Assembly (NCBI RefSeq): GCF_000350225.1 | Contig: NW_005179002.1 | Location: 1-41,616, forward strand | Origin: Chondrus crispus | Taxonomy: Eukaryota; Rhodophyta; Florideophyceae; Gigartinales; Gigartinaceae | Reading direction: 5' to 3' | DNA: 41,616 nucleotides | Shown: positions 9,857 to 19,373 of the stretch, one piece after another | Layout: every line of letters begins with the position of its first letter | How positions within the stretch are numbered: position 1 is the first letter of the stretch | Position numbers and translations under genes: made by a program | Notes under the pieces: generated by a model | Database searches by the model: none | Seen by the model: only the letters and a program-made list of their open reading frames with translations | What the model was told of the DNA's origin: nothing

Positions 9857-10540
9857 ATGGCGCGCTTACTCTACCGCATCCTCCGCGTAGTGAATTTCGT
9901 TGGTTCAGTAGAAGAGTCGCAGCTGCGCGGCGCGATGCGCAGTTCCGCCGTCATGTCTCGCCTGCAGTCCATGATAGCCGCCGACCTTGACAAGCCACTA
10001 TCTTACGCCCTCCCCCTCACTGGAAACGCCATGGCGCCTCTCCTCAACGCCGACGTCCCTGACATGAACGCCGTCGCCGACCGTCTCATCATTCGCCGCC
10101 TTTCAGGTAACACCCAGTCCTTCCTCAATTGCGTCTACGTTAATGATGTTGTCGTCATCCGCGACCCTAACGACGCGAGGAGGAAGTACGTCAGAAGGAT
10201 TGCCGGTTTAGAAGGCGCCCACATGGCTAGCGATAATGACGATGACCCGTCGTTCCGCGTCCCCCCGCGCCACTGCTGGGTCGCACGCGACAATCAGGAT
10301 GCGACTGCCGCGCCAGACTCAACATTATTTGGTCCCCTGTCGCTGGATTATATCATTGGCCGTGTCATGTACGCCATACGCAGCGCGACCGACCACGGTC
10401 GCGTCCCCAACTCGTCGTATGCCATGGCTAGTGATTCCATCGTCTTGGCGCAGGAGCCAATTACTATGCATCTGCACCCCCCTCCAGAAGAAAAGTCTTC
10501 CGCACAGGGAAAGGGAGGCCCCGTCCAACCTCCAGAATGA
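9857..10540 (+). CDS. Signal peptidase S26-fold protein lacking catalytic Ser and Lys
   Basis: A 227-aa product. It resembles mitochondrial inner membrane protease subunits (IMP1/IMP2; peptidase family S26), which normally remove sorting signals with a Ser/Lys dyad. Matching landmarks are GNAMAPLL at 56-63 (family GxSMxP, catalytic Ser), YVRRIAGLEG at 111-120 (family xKRxxGxPG, catalytic Lys) and RHCWVARDNQDA...DSTLFGPLSLDYIIGRV at 138-170 (family GHCWVxGDN...DSRxFGPV). The Ser position is Ala58 and the Lys position is Arg113, so it is probably a pseudoenzyme. An N-terminal hydrophobic stretch (LLYRILRVVNFVG) could be an anchor. The frame is open upstream to 9650, but the ATG at 9857 follows a C-rich leader. 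A long low-complexity tail follows the fold. A noncatalytic partner or a diverged function is inference. Confidence 0.75.
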   Translation: MARLLYRILRVVNFVGSVEESQLRGAMRSSAVMSRLQSMIAADLDKPLSYALPLTGNAMAPLLNADVPDMNAVADRLIIRRLSGNTQSFLNCVYVNDVVVIRDPNDARRKYVRRIAGLEGAHMASDNDDDPSFRVPPRHCWVARDNQDATAAPDSTLFGPLSLDYIIGRVMYAIRSATDHGRVPNSSYAMASDSIVLAQEPITMHLHPPPEEKSSAQGKGGPVQPPE

Positions 10541-10789
10541 CTCCTCATCAATTGTACATTGTTTCTTCGACAGAATCCACGTCGCCTAGTTCACTAGTCT
10601 TATATCTTAACTGTACTATAACCTGCGCGATTCCCTCCCAACACGAGGTGAAAAGAAATCCTGAAATCGGAACGGAAGAGCTGCTTCTAGAGCTTGAAAA
10701 ACTTTTGGTAACTAGCATCTGTCGTATTGAAAGCTCCCTCTTCCGCCTCCTCCTGTGTTTGTCGTCTCGATGACGGGGAGGACCATGTA

Positions 10790-11506
10790 TCACAGCGTTG
10801 ATGTCCGTTGTCGCGCTCGCTTTGTTCGTCTTCCTGGTCGGCGCTTGAAAACGACTCCCAAGCTGTTTTCTTCCCCTTTTCCCTCATCCTTAGTTGACTT
10901 TGAGACGCTTTCTTCTACTGTTTCTACGGTTGGTTGTTCTTGATTCGGCAAGTCACCGTTGTCTTCGTCATTATTCTCCTGAGAAGGCGCATTTGCCTCG
11001 CCCCAGTATAAATGTACCGAGTCTGCGCCCTGTTCGTTGATTTCAACCTCGGCTGATTGCCACTGTCCGTACATGGCCGACGCTGGCAATGGAAAGCCGT
11101 TTTCGTCCAATGCCTCGTCCTGCAATTGCCCATTCTCTTGCGAGCGCGCATCCGTCTTTATATCGCTAGAAGCACCATGCGAATCGTCTCTAGGGCGCTT
11201 TCGCGACTTTTCCGATGCAGCTCGTCGGGAACTAGCGCTTGCTACTTTCTCCAGCAGTTGCTGAGTGACTGTCGCCGCATTGGTACCGCCAGTCGCTGGC
11301 GCTGTCTTACCGGCAGCAAGTGCGGCATCACGTTTTTGCTCCTTTGCCTTTCTCTCGTTCTTGTCAGCAATACTTTTCAGGAGTGCCGCTCGGGCTTGCT
11401 TGTGCTTCGAGGCCTCTTCGTGCTGCAATCTCTGAATCTTATTGTCTGCTATCCAGATGTTGCATATTTTGCACAACTTTCGATTCGCGTATGGTTTCTT
11501 TGGCAT
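10790..11506 (-). CDS. FBP21/WBP4-like spliceosomal protein without WW domains
   Basis: A 238-aa product from the ATG at 11506; the frame extends upstream only through non-ATG codons. Residues 9-38 form a U1-type zinc finger (C12, C15, H29, H35) with the CKICNIWIADN pattern of the WBP4/FBP21 family. The middle is charged and disordered, with a basic stretch (EKSRKRPRD). The C-terminal part keeps two features of WBP4: a YGQWQ motif at 146-150, and the end VVFKRRPGRRTKRARQR near 218-234. Human FBP21 uses its C-terminal region to bind the Brr2 helicase and restrain it. The two WW domains of animal WBP4 are absent. It lies head to head with the Brr2 gene, which supports the assignment. Confidence 0.75.
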   Translation of the reverse strand: MPKKPYANRKLCKICNIWIADNKIQRLQHEEASKHKQARAALLKSIADKNERKAKEQKRDAALAAGKTAPATGGTNAATVTQQLLEKVASASSRRAASEKSRKRPRDDSHGASSDIKTDARSQENGQLQDEALDENGFPLPASAMYGQWQSAEVEINEQGADSVHLYWGEANAPSQENNDEDNGDLPNQEQPTVETVEESVSKSTKDEGKGEENSLGVVFKRRPGRRTKRARQRTSTL

Positions 11507-12052
11507 GTTGCTGTCGCCGCCGGGATGGTACCAGATCTTGATTGCAAGAGTGTCCGCAAAGAACGGGGGCGTCTTGCTAGTGGTACACGTCAAGCTGGTG
11601 GTGCTGCGGGGATATATAATTCTCCACAAGAGACTTCGAGAGAGAACAATATATGCTAGGAGCAGGGCAGTTACGACCTTTGCTCTTCATTTGCCATATC
11701 TACCGCTTAGAATTCGTGCCCCCAGCTCCAACAATAGAAGTCCTGCTTAAAATCAGACCAATGGGGTGGCCTGTTAGCATTTTTGATCCGCAAATATTTC
11801 CGACCATTTCTTACCAAATGGCCATGCACCGCCACACCGCCATACCGAAGTCATTCGCCCCTCGTTATTATTGCTGGAAGAGTTTGCTTGACGAGCATTG
11901 CTTCACCTTGCATCCCAGAGGGCATCTTAAATTGAGTGTCGATGGGCGATTGTACATGAAGAAGCTGAGGGAGTGGTTCTGAAGAACGGCTAGAGTTGGC
12001 CGGATTGGATTCCCTTTTGCTCTGGTGACTGGGCCCAAACGTAACATTCAGA
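11507..12052. promoter_or_regulatory. Shared divergent upstream region of the FBP21-like and BRR2 genes
   Basis: 546 bp separate the two start codons. Small open frames here have no support. The segment must carry both promoters or one bidirectional promoter. A GATATATAA word near 11610-11620 is the only TATA-like element I see, oriented towards the FBP21-like gene or neutral. Confidence 0.5.
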
Positions 12053-15000
12053 ATGGCCGATCGAGAGATAATGAAGCAGTACAGCTACAAGGCAACATCC
12101 AATCTTGTTTTGGAGCAAGAAAGGAGTCGACGAAGGTCAACTGCAGACACAGGCGAAGTGGCACCCTTGAGGACAGATGAACTTGAAGGCCAAATGGGTG
12201 ACAAGGCTGCTCGTCGACCTGGAGAAACATCGGCGGACCTCGCGGCGCGGCGAGAAAAGAAGAGAAAGAATGTCGCCCAGAAGGCAGAACTTAGCAGAGG
12301 TGATGCTGTTGCTGATATTGCACAAATAGGCCGTATCGATGAATCTCGCGGCGACTTGCAGACATTGGCTGGGGACGCAAACGTAGTCGACATCGCGGAA
12401 GAGCTCGAGCTGGACGCGGAAGGAGGGCGATATGTACCAACGACGCAGGTTTCGAAGACAGCATTTGAAGCACTTCTAGCGTTCATCATGTCGAAGCTCG
12501 GCGATCAACCAAGGGATTTGTTGCGGGGCGCAGCGGAGGAAACCCTCGTTGTTCTAAAAGATCAGCAATATCAGGAGAGTGAAAGGAAGAAGATTGTAGA
12601 GGATATGTTGGCTGCAAAAATGTCAGTCGATGAGTTTTCAAGGCTGTCTATGTTTGGCAGGCAGATTGAGGATTTCCAAACTGAAGCAGAAAGAGCAGAA
12701 CTGAATACAGAGCTTGAAGATAGCATGGGCGAAGATCAAGCTGTGGCTGTCGTATTCGATGACGACGATGTTCAAGGGGGAAGCATCTCTGCGGGCGAGG
12801 GCATGGAGGAAGAGCTGGACATGAGGGATCTGATAGATGTTGATGAACGGAATCACCTATCGACAGTTTCGCATCCGGGAAATTTTGAGAAAGATGACGA
12901 CGACGCGCTCATGCATCCTAATGCCTCTGATGAGGGTATGCTTGTCAAGGAGCAGAAATTAGTTCCTTTGGAAGTAGACGGGTACTGGTTACAAAGAACT
13001 CTCAGCCAATTCTTCAGCGATGCTGACGAGTGTCATCGTGTAGCAGAAGAAGTTTTAAAAGTTCTATCTGGTAAGGAAGACGACCGTTACTGTGAGAACC
13101 AACTTGTGATACTGCTCGGTTTCGACAAGTTTGACTTCGTTTCGCTTGTCATGGCCAATCGTTTCCTAGTCGTTTTTTGCACCCAATTGGCACGTGCAAA
13201 GGGCCCTGAAGAGCGAAGCAGAGTAGAGGAGGAAATGAAATCTGACGAAAGGGGACTCCAATTGCTGGAGCTCCTTCGTCTGGAAGACCCCACCTTGTTG
13301 AAAGGCAGGGAAGGTGTCAACGACAGCGATGGACCTCAATTTCGAAAGTTCGATCGAGAAAGCGATTTAAGTGCATCGAAACAATCAGGTAACTCCGGAA
13401 AGAGTGCCACTCCGAAGGCAAAAAAGAGGAAGAGACCGGCACTCCGAAATCTCGACTTGGAAAGCCTGGCCTTTAAAAAGGGCGGTCACTTGATGACTGT
13501 TCGGGATTGCAAACTACCAGAGGGGTCCGAGCACATCGAGAACAAAGACTATGACGAATGGCATATTCCAGCAGTGAAGGCCATTGCTTCTGGAAAAGAT
13601 AAGACGATTTCGATTCAATCCCTTCCTAATTGGTGCCAACCGGTTTTTCCCGGAACCAGACATCTCAACAGAATGCAGTCATCTGTGTTTCCGTGTGCAT
13701 TCGGGTCAGATGAGAACATGCTGTTATGTGCTCCGACGGGAGCCGGCAAGACAAATGTGGCAGTTTTGACTATTCTTCGAGCGATTCAAAATTCTGGTCC
13801 TCCGCAGAATGGCTTTTCAGATATTGGAGAAGCAGACTTGGCGGCTTTCAAAGTGGTTTACGTGGCCCCGATGAAGGCTCTTGTGGCAGAGGTTGTGGAG
13901 AATTTAGGAAGGAGGTTGAAAGTCCTTGGGCTCTCAGTACGCGAATTGACAGGGGATGTTAACCTTTCAAAGCAAGAAATTGAGGACACGCAGGTGATTG
14001 TTACTACTCCGGAGAAGTGGGACATAGTTACTCGAAAGAGCAGGGAGCGGGCATACACAAGCCTAGTGCGGTTGTTGATAATTGATGAAATCCATCTCTT
14101 GCATGACGAGAGAGGTCCAGTCTTGGAGACTATAGTTGCGAGGACATTGCGTAACGTTCAATCCTGGACGACGCACACGCGAATTATTGGTCTGAGCGCA
14201 ACACTGCCGAACTACCAAGACGTCGCTACGTTTTTGCATGTGGCTCCAGACACTGGGCTTTTCTTCTATGATTCGACACATCGCCCATGTCCTTTGCAGC
14301 AATGCTTTGTCGGGGTCACCACCAAAAAAGCCATGAAGCGCTTTCAACTAATGAATGATCTCACATATGATAAGGTAAAAGAGCAGATTCGAGGCGCAAA
14401 TCAAGTGATCGTATTTGTCTATAGCCGGAAGGAGACTTCTAATACATGCCATAACCTGATCAGTAAGGCCATCGACGAGGAAATTACTGATCAATTCTTA
14501 AAACCGGGCAGCGCTTCATTCGAAATCATTCAAGATTCTCTACCTGACGTTAACGGGAAGGATTTGAGAGAATTGTTGGAGCATGGATTTGCCACACATC
14601 ACGCGGGCATGAGCAGGAAGGATAGGCAACTAGTTGAGGCTTTGTTTGAAAACGGCCATGTGAAGGTATTGGTATCAACAGCCACGTTGGCGTGGGGTGT
14701 TAATCTTCCCGCCCATGCCGTGATCATCAAGGGGACGCAAGTATACTCCCCAGAGCATGGGCGGTGGATTGAGCTTTCATCTATGGATGTTATGCAAATG
14801 ATAGGTCGTGCTGGGCGACCGCAATTTGATACTTATGGTGAAGGAATCATTATCACTACCAAAGCAGACGTGCTGTTTTACCTTTCGTTGCTAAACCAGC
14901 AACTTCCGATTGAATCTCAGTTTGTGGCACGCCTAGTGGATATGTTGAATGCAGAGGTAGCCATGGGTACAGTGTCATCTCTTGAAGAAGGAGCTCAGTG

Positions 15001-18000
15001 GTTGTCGTACACGTACTTGTATGTACGAATGCTGAAGAATCCCACACTTTACGGCATCCATGTTGACGAACTGCAGCGAGACCCAAAACTGGAACGTCGG
15101 CGCCTCGAACTAGTACACGCTGCAGCAATTGCACTTGAACGTTCAGGCTTGGTCAAGTACAGCAAGAAACATGGTTCTATAGTTGGTACTGATTTGGGAC
15201 GTGTTGCAGCCGATTTTTACGTTGGCCACGAGACCATTTCAATGTATGTGGAGCACATGCGGCCCACATCCACGGACATAGATCTATTCCGTCTTTTGGC
15301 TCTTTCAGGAGAATTTCGTCACATCAGAGTTCGGGAAGAAGAAAAACTGGAACTCGGTAGGTTGTCCGACAGAGTTCCGATTCCCATCAAGGAGGCACTT
15401 GAGGATTCCGCAGCCAAAGTCAATGTTTTATTGCAATCATATATCTCAAACTTATCTCTTGATGGGTTGGCTTTGAAGGCAGACATGATTTATGTGACGC
15501 AATCTGCTGCGCGCCTAGCTCGAGCGTTGCTTCAAGTTGCGATTCGCATCAAGTGTGCTCCTCTTATGGAAAAGTGCCTTCGTCTGTGCAAGGCCGTCAC
15601 ATGCCGGCAGTGGAATTCACAAAGCCCGCTTCGGCAATTCCGTGGTATTTTGGCTGATGATGTCCTGCACAAAATTGAGAGGAAGGATATTAGTTTTGAC
15701 CGATACTACGATCTCGAAGATGCGGAACTGGGCGAGCTGTTGCGAAGTCCCAAGCTAGGTCGGACTGTGCACAGACTTGTACACTCTCTGCCTCGGCTTG
15801 AGATTGATGCAAAGGTTAGGCCAATTTCGCGATCCACTCTGGAGATTGAAGTTAAGTTGACGCCAGATTTTAAATTTGATCGGAACCTACATCGCGCCGG
15901 CGAAGCGTTTTGGATTGTCGTTGAAGATTCGGACTCCGAAGTGCTACTGCACTCAGAACCGTTTTATCTTCGAGGTTCGCTTGCGTCCGAAGAGCATGTA
16001 CTAAGTTTCTTTGTGAAACTGACCTCGCCACAACCTCCCCAGTACTTCTTGAAATGTTTCAGTGATAGGTGGATTGTCCCGGAAACTGTGCTACCTGTAT
16101 TATTCCATCGGCTTCTGTTGCCTGAGAAGTTTGCTGCCCATACGAAAGTGCTAGACATGCGCCCGCGAGCCGTACGCCGTTCTTTTGGAGTAGATTTGAT
16201 GACGGCAGGCGACGAAAGTGTGCTGGATATGGAGGCATATCGAGAAGGTCTTGAAGAGTTACGAGCGTACTTTTCGAAGAAGACAGATCATTTTTCCGCT
16301 TTGCAGACTCAAATGTTTCCATCTCTGTTTGAGTCGGATGAAAATGTTGTAATCGCGAGTATTCCTGGTCCGGAGAGGTTCGAATGTGCTGAACTGTGTC
16401 TTGGAAGGTTGTTCACAAGGCTCCCAGACTCGCTCGCGGTCTGGATCGTTGGAAAAGGAGTTGCAGGGGTGGGTCTTGTCTGCAAGACGCTTACTCAAGG
16501 TCTGGGGAAACAGCTTAATCTTACAGTTGGTACGTTTCTATCCGGTGGTGTAGAAGAACTCAGAATGCTTCGAACGGCTGGGGCTGTCATTGTGACAACA
16601 GTCGAACGTTGGGACATGTTTTCGCGATGGCGAAGACAGAAACGTGAAAGAAAGGTATTTGACCGAATTGGTCTGGTTCTACTCGACGGGGTCCAGTTGA
16701 TGTCAGATCAAGAAGAGAATGGCGCAGCCCTCGAAATCGTGGGCTCTCGCATGCGATACTTAGGCGCTGAGAGAGGCGAGAATGCCTTTCGGATTGTTGC
16801 CCTGAGCGACCCGATTGCAAATGCGAAGGAAGTCGGACACTGGCTAGGTTGTCCGCCCACCGCTGTCTTCTCTTTTCACCCAGAGGCTGTGGACAAGGGA
16901 CTGCGGGTGGAGTTTATGACAGCACCCCTTCAAAGTGCGGGCAATAAGAATTCCGCCGCAGCCACATTTATCCGCCCGGTCTTCGCGGCAATTCGAAAGC
17001 ATTCCTGGGAAAAGACGGGTTCCATCCTCGTCTTTGCACCGTCCAAAAAGATGGTACGAGGGTTAGCCCTTGAGCTGGTCAGTGCAGCAGCCCAGAGTGG
17101 GTCCCCAAACGCCTTCCTGTCGGATTCTGGAGACATGATGGATGCGAACACAGCAAGTCTAAGCCCTGGCACTCTGAAGGATTCGATGGCGTTTGGAGTT
17201 GGCTTTATCTACAATGGAATAGGCGACACCGAAAAGGAATGCATCGAAACGCTCTTCCGACTTGGCACAATACGGGCACTGGTTGCGTCAGCGGACTACG
17301 CCTGGGAATGTAACATTTCACGAGATTGTCTAGTTATTGTTGCTGGTACGTCTCGCGAAGATGCTGGTCGACTAGCTGTTCGCCGCGCTGAGTACTCGCG
17401 AACTGATCTCATGAAGATGATGTGCTGTGTGAGACAAGGGCGTAACAATGCGAGGCGAGTTGTGGTCATTATAACGGAGGCGGCGCTACTTGAACATTAC
17501 AAACAGCACTGTCTAGAACCGCTGCCAGTGGAATCGCAGTTGACAGCAACTCTCTCAGATCATCTCAATGCCGAAATTGCCGCTAAAGAGATTGAAACGC
17601 GGCAAGAGGCGCTGGACTATTTGACATGGACTTTCTTTTACCGTAGACTGCCAAAGAATCCCAACTACTACGGACTCCAAGGACTATCTCATATAGAAAT
17701 ATCTAATCATCTCTCTGAAATAGTTGATTCCGCTCTTTCAGAACTGGAAGATTCCAAATGCGTTGCTGCAGAGGGTGATGAAGACGTAGCTTTGGGAGCA
17801 CTTAATCTCGGTATTATTGCCGCCCATTTTTACATCAGGCATGCAACCGTCGAGCTGTTCGCTTCTTCCATAACGCCGAATACTAAGCTTGGGGGTTTAC
17901 TCAACATTCTGTCATTGGCATCTGAACTTGGAGATATTCCCGTCAGGATTGGGGAGGAAGATGTCTTGAAGAGAATAAGTCAAGACCTTCCTTTGTCGAT

Positions 18001-18934
18001 GAATGATGGAGACTCGCTGTCATTTTCTAGTCCACACATCAAGGTCCACATCCTGCTACAGGCACATATGAACCGACGAAGCCTTCCTGCTCAGCTACGG
18101 AATGACCAAGCACAGTTGTTACCTACTGCAGTGCGCTTACTGCGATCAATGGTGGATGTTATTTCATCTGCAGGTTGGCTTAAACCGGCAATCATTGCTG
18201 TCGAATTAAGCCAGATGTTGATTCAAGGCGTATGGGTATCGGACCCGAATGTTATGCAGCTTCCACACATTGACAAAGAAATCGCTACGTCACTCAAACG
18301 CGACCATGACATTTCAGAAATCTCCGAGTTACTCGATGCGTTCTTGGATATGGAACCTAATGGGCGAATTGGCGCCCTTCAACGTCTTTCACGTAAGGAA
18401 ATTTCGGAAATTTCGTCGGCATGTCAAAACTTCCCCGACTTGCAAAATCCCAAAATTGTGTCTATACACGAATCTGAAGACAACGACGGAGAAGGCTTGA
18501 CCAGGGTGGTGGTGCAGATCGAAAGAAATCAAGAAGATGCCGAAGAGGTAGCCGACCAAAAACGAAAGACTGTTCCTTTAGTTACAGCCCCGTTGTATCC
18601 AACAATCAAAGAAGAGGGGTGGTGGGTAATTGTTGGAGACTGGGAAAACAATTCTCTGTTAACGTTGAAATACGTTTCACTGAAGGTTGCTGCAACCGTG
18701 AAACTTGATTTCGTACCTCCAACTGAACACGCGGATGCATTGGCTGATGCACAGGGGAAGAAAAAACTTAATCTGTACATTTTGTCTGATTCGTATGTGC
18801 TCGAATGTGATATAGAGGACACATTTCAAATTAATGTGAAGAGGAGAACTCTCGGCAGTGACTCGGGTGAAGAAAATGAAAATGTTGCCCAGGGCACGAC
18901 ATTGGATATCGCAGCTGTGGAGCAGACAGCTTGA
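12053..18934 (+). CDS. BRR2: Brr2-type U5 snRNP RNA helicase (SNRNP200)
   Basis: A 2,293-aa product in one exon, close to family length (about 2,100-2,200). Brr2 unwinds U4/U6 snRNAs to activate the spliceosome. The N-terminus KQYSYKATSNLVL matches family starts. The first helicase cassette is complete: APTGAGKT 560-567, DEIH 678-681, SAT from 715, motif V (STATLAWGVNLP), and GRAGRPQFDT near 918. A Sec63 unit follows from about 1040. The second cassette is badly degenerated: the Walker A place reads SIPGPERFE (1436-), motif II DGVQ (1545-1548), motif V SADYAWECNIS, and motif VI MMCCVRQGRNNARR near 1788. A second Sec63 unit follows from about 1915. Family knowledge says only the first cassette hydrolyses ATP while the second is a regulatory platform; here the erosion is extreme. 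It shares its upstream region with the FBP21-like gene. Confidence 0.96.
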   Translation: MADREIMKQYSYKATSNLVLEQERSRRRSTADTGEVAPLRTDELEGQMGDKAARRPGETSADLAARREKKRKNVAQKAELSRGDAVADIAQIGRIDESRGDLQTLAGDANVVDIAEELELDAEGGRYVPTTQVSKTAFEALLAFIMSKLGDQPRDLLRGAAEETLVVLKDQQYQESERKKIVEDMLAAKMSVDEFSRLSMFGRQIEDFQTEAERAELNTELEDSMGEDQAVAVVFDDDDVQGGSISAGEGMEEELDMRDLIDVDERNHLSTVSHPGNFEKDDDDALMHPNASDEGMLVKEQKLVPLEVDGYWLQRTLSQFFSDADECHRVAEEVLKVLSGKEDDRYCENQLVILLGFDKFDFVSLVMANRFLVVFCTQLARAKGPEERSRVEEEMKSDERGLQLLELLRLEDPTLLKGREGVNDSDGPQFRKFDRESDLSASKQSGNSGKSATPKAKKRKRPALRNLDLESLAFKKGGHLMTVRDCKLPEGSEHIENKDYDEWHIPAVKAIASGKDKTISIQSLPNWCQPVFPGTRHLNRMQSSVFPCAFGSDENMLLCAPTGAGKTNVAVLTILRAIQNSGPPQNGFSDIGEADLAAFKVVYVAPMKALVAEVVENLGRRLKVLGLSVRELTGDVNLSKQEIEDTQVIVTTPEKWDIVTRKSRERAYTSLVRLLIIDEIHLLHDERGPVLETIVARTLRNVQSWTTHTRIIGLSATLPNYQDVATFLHVAPDTGLFFYDSTHRPCPLQQCFVGVTTKKAMKRFQLMNDLTYDKVKEQIRGANQVIVFVYSRKETSNTCHNLISKAIDEEITDQFLKPGSASFEIIQDSLPDVNGKDLRELLEHGFATHHAGMSRKDRQLVEALFENGHVKVLVSTATLAWGVNLPAHAVIIKGTQVYSPEHGRWIELSSMDVMQMIGRAGRPQFDTYGEGIIITTKADVLFYLSLLNQQLPIESQFVARLVDMLNAEVAMGTVSSLEEGAQWLSYTYLYVRMLKNPTLYGIHVDELQRDPKLERRRLELVHAAAIALERSGLVKYSKKHGSIVGTDLGRVAADFYVGHETISMYVEHMRPTSTDIDLFRLLALSGEFRHIRVREEEKLELGRLSDRVPIPIKEALEDSAAKVNVLLQSYISNLSLDGLALKADMIYVTQSAARLARALLQVAIRIKCAPLMEKCLRLCKAVTCRQWNSQSPLRQFRGILADDVLHKIERKDISFDRYYDLEDAELGELLRSPKLGRTVHRLVHSLPRLEIDAKVRPISRSTLEIEVKLTPDFKFDRNLHRAGEAFWIVVEDSDSEVLLHSEPFYLRGSLASEEHVLSFFVKLTSPQPPQYFLKCFSDRWIVPETVLPVLFHRLLLPEKFAAHTKVLDMRPRAVRRSFGVDLMTAGDESVLDMEAYREGLEELRAYFSKKTDHFSALQTQMFPSLFESDENVVIASIPGPERFECAELCLGRLFTRLPDSLAVWIVGKGVAGVGLVCKTLTQGLGKQLNLTVGTFLSGGVEELRMLRTAGAVIVTTVERWDMFSRWRRQKRERKVFDRIGLVLLDGVQLMSDQEENGAALEIVGSRMRYLGAERGENAFRIVALSDPIANAKEVGHWLGCPPTAVFSFHPEAVDKGLRVEFMTAPLQSAGNKNSAAATFIRPVFAAIRKHSWEKTGSILVFAPSKKMVRGLALELVSAAAQSGSPNAFLSDSGDMMDANTASLSPGTLKDSMAFGVGFIYNGIGDTEKECIETLFRLGTIRALVASADYAWECNISRDCLVIVAGTSREDAGRLAVRRAEYSRTDLMKMMCCVRQGRNNARRVVVIITEAALLEHYKQHCLEPLPVESQLTATLSDHLNAEIAAKEIETRQEALDYLTWTFFYRRLPKNPNYYGLQGLSHIEISNHLSEIVDSALSELEDSKCVAAEGDEDVALGALNLGIIAAHFYIRHATVELFASSITPNTKLGGLLNILSLASELGDIPVRIGEEDVLKRISQDLPLSMNDGDSLSFSSPHIKVHILLQAHMNRRSLPAQLRNDQAQLLPTAVRLLRSMVDVISSAGWLKPAIIAVELSQMLIQGVWVSDPNVMQLPHIDKEIATSLKRDHDISEISELLDAFLDMEPNGRIGALQRLSRKEISEISSACQNFPDLQNPKIVSIHESEDNDGEGLTRVVVQIERNQEDAEEVADQKRKTVPLVTAPLYPTIKEEGWWVIVGDWENNSLLTLKYVSLKVAATVKLDFVPPTEHADALADAQGKKKLNLYILSDSYVLECDIEDTFQINVKRRTLGSDSGEENENVAQGTTLDIAAVEQTA

Positions 18935-19373
18935 ATCACACTTCCAGGCTGTGCCGCGCTACACGAAGGTACAGCAGACTCGAAATGCGACGGAGCTGAG
19001 CAATGTTGCGATGTCTACGGAATTCCGTGTTGCTTGTTAATGCAAAAGCGATTTTTTGAGAAAGCCATTCGTCCAGGCAAGTCAAAGAGCAGTACACTGC
19101 CCACGCATGTGACAGAGCAACAGATGTCATCATGTGGGCCCTCCCAGCAGTGTCATGCTTCGGCGAAGGAGAAAGAATAGAACATCCACAGCACTTTCAA
19201 AAAGCCATTGCTCGAGATAGATGTTGAGATATCAGTTTGGTAAAGGACGCAGCGAATGATGTGAGGTGTACAAATCACGCCACTGCGTGCGTTGAAGAAA
19301 GATGCCAACCTCATACTAGATTCCTTCACAATTTCTTTTTGTAGGAATACTGTGTCTCCGAAACATTCCTTGA
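18935..19373. other. Convergent intergenic region, BRR2 / PP7-like
   Basis: Both genes end here. No supported open frame, RNA or repeat seen. Confidence 0.5.

Noticed and set aside
11653..11982. 109-codon frame between the FBP21-like and BRR2 genes
   Set aside because: Lies in the shared upstream region, no homology pattern; probably chance.
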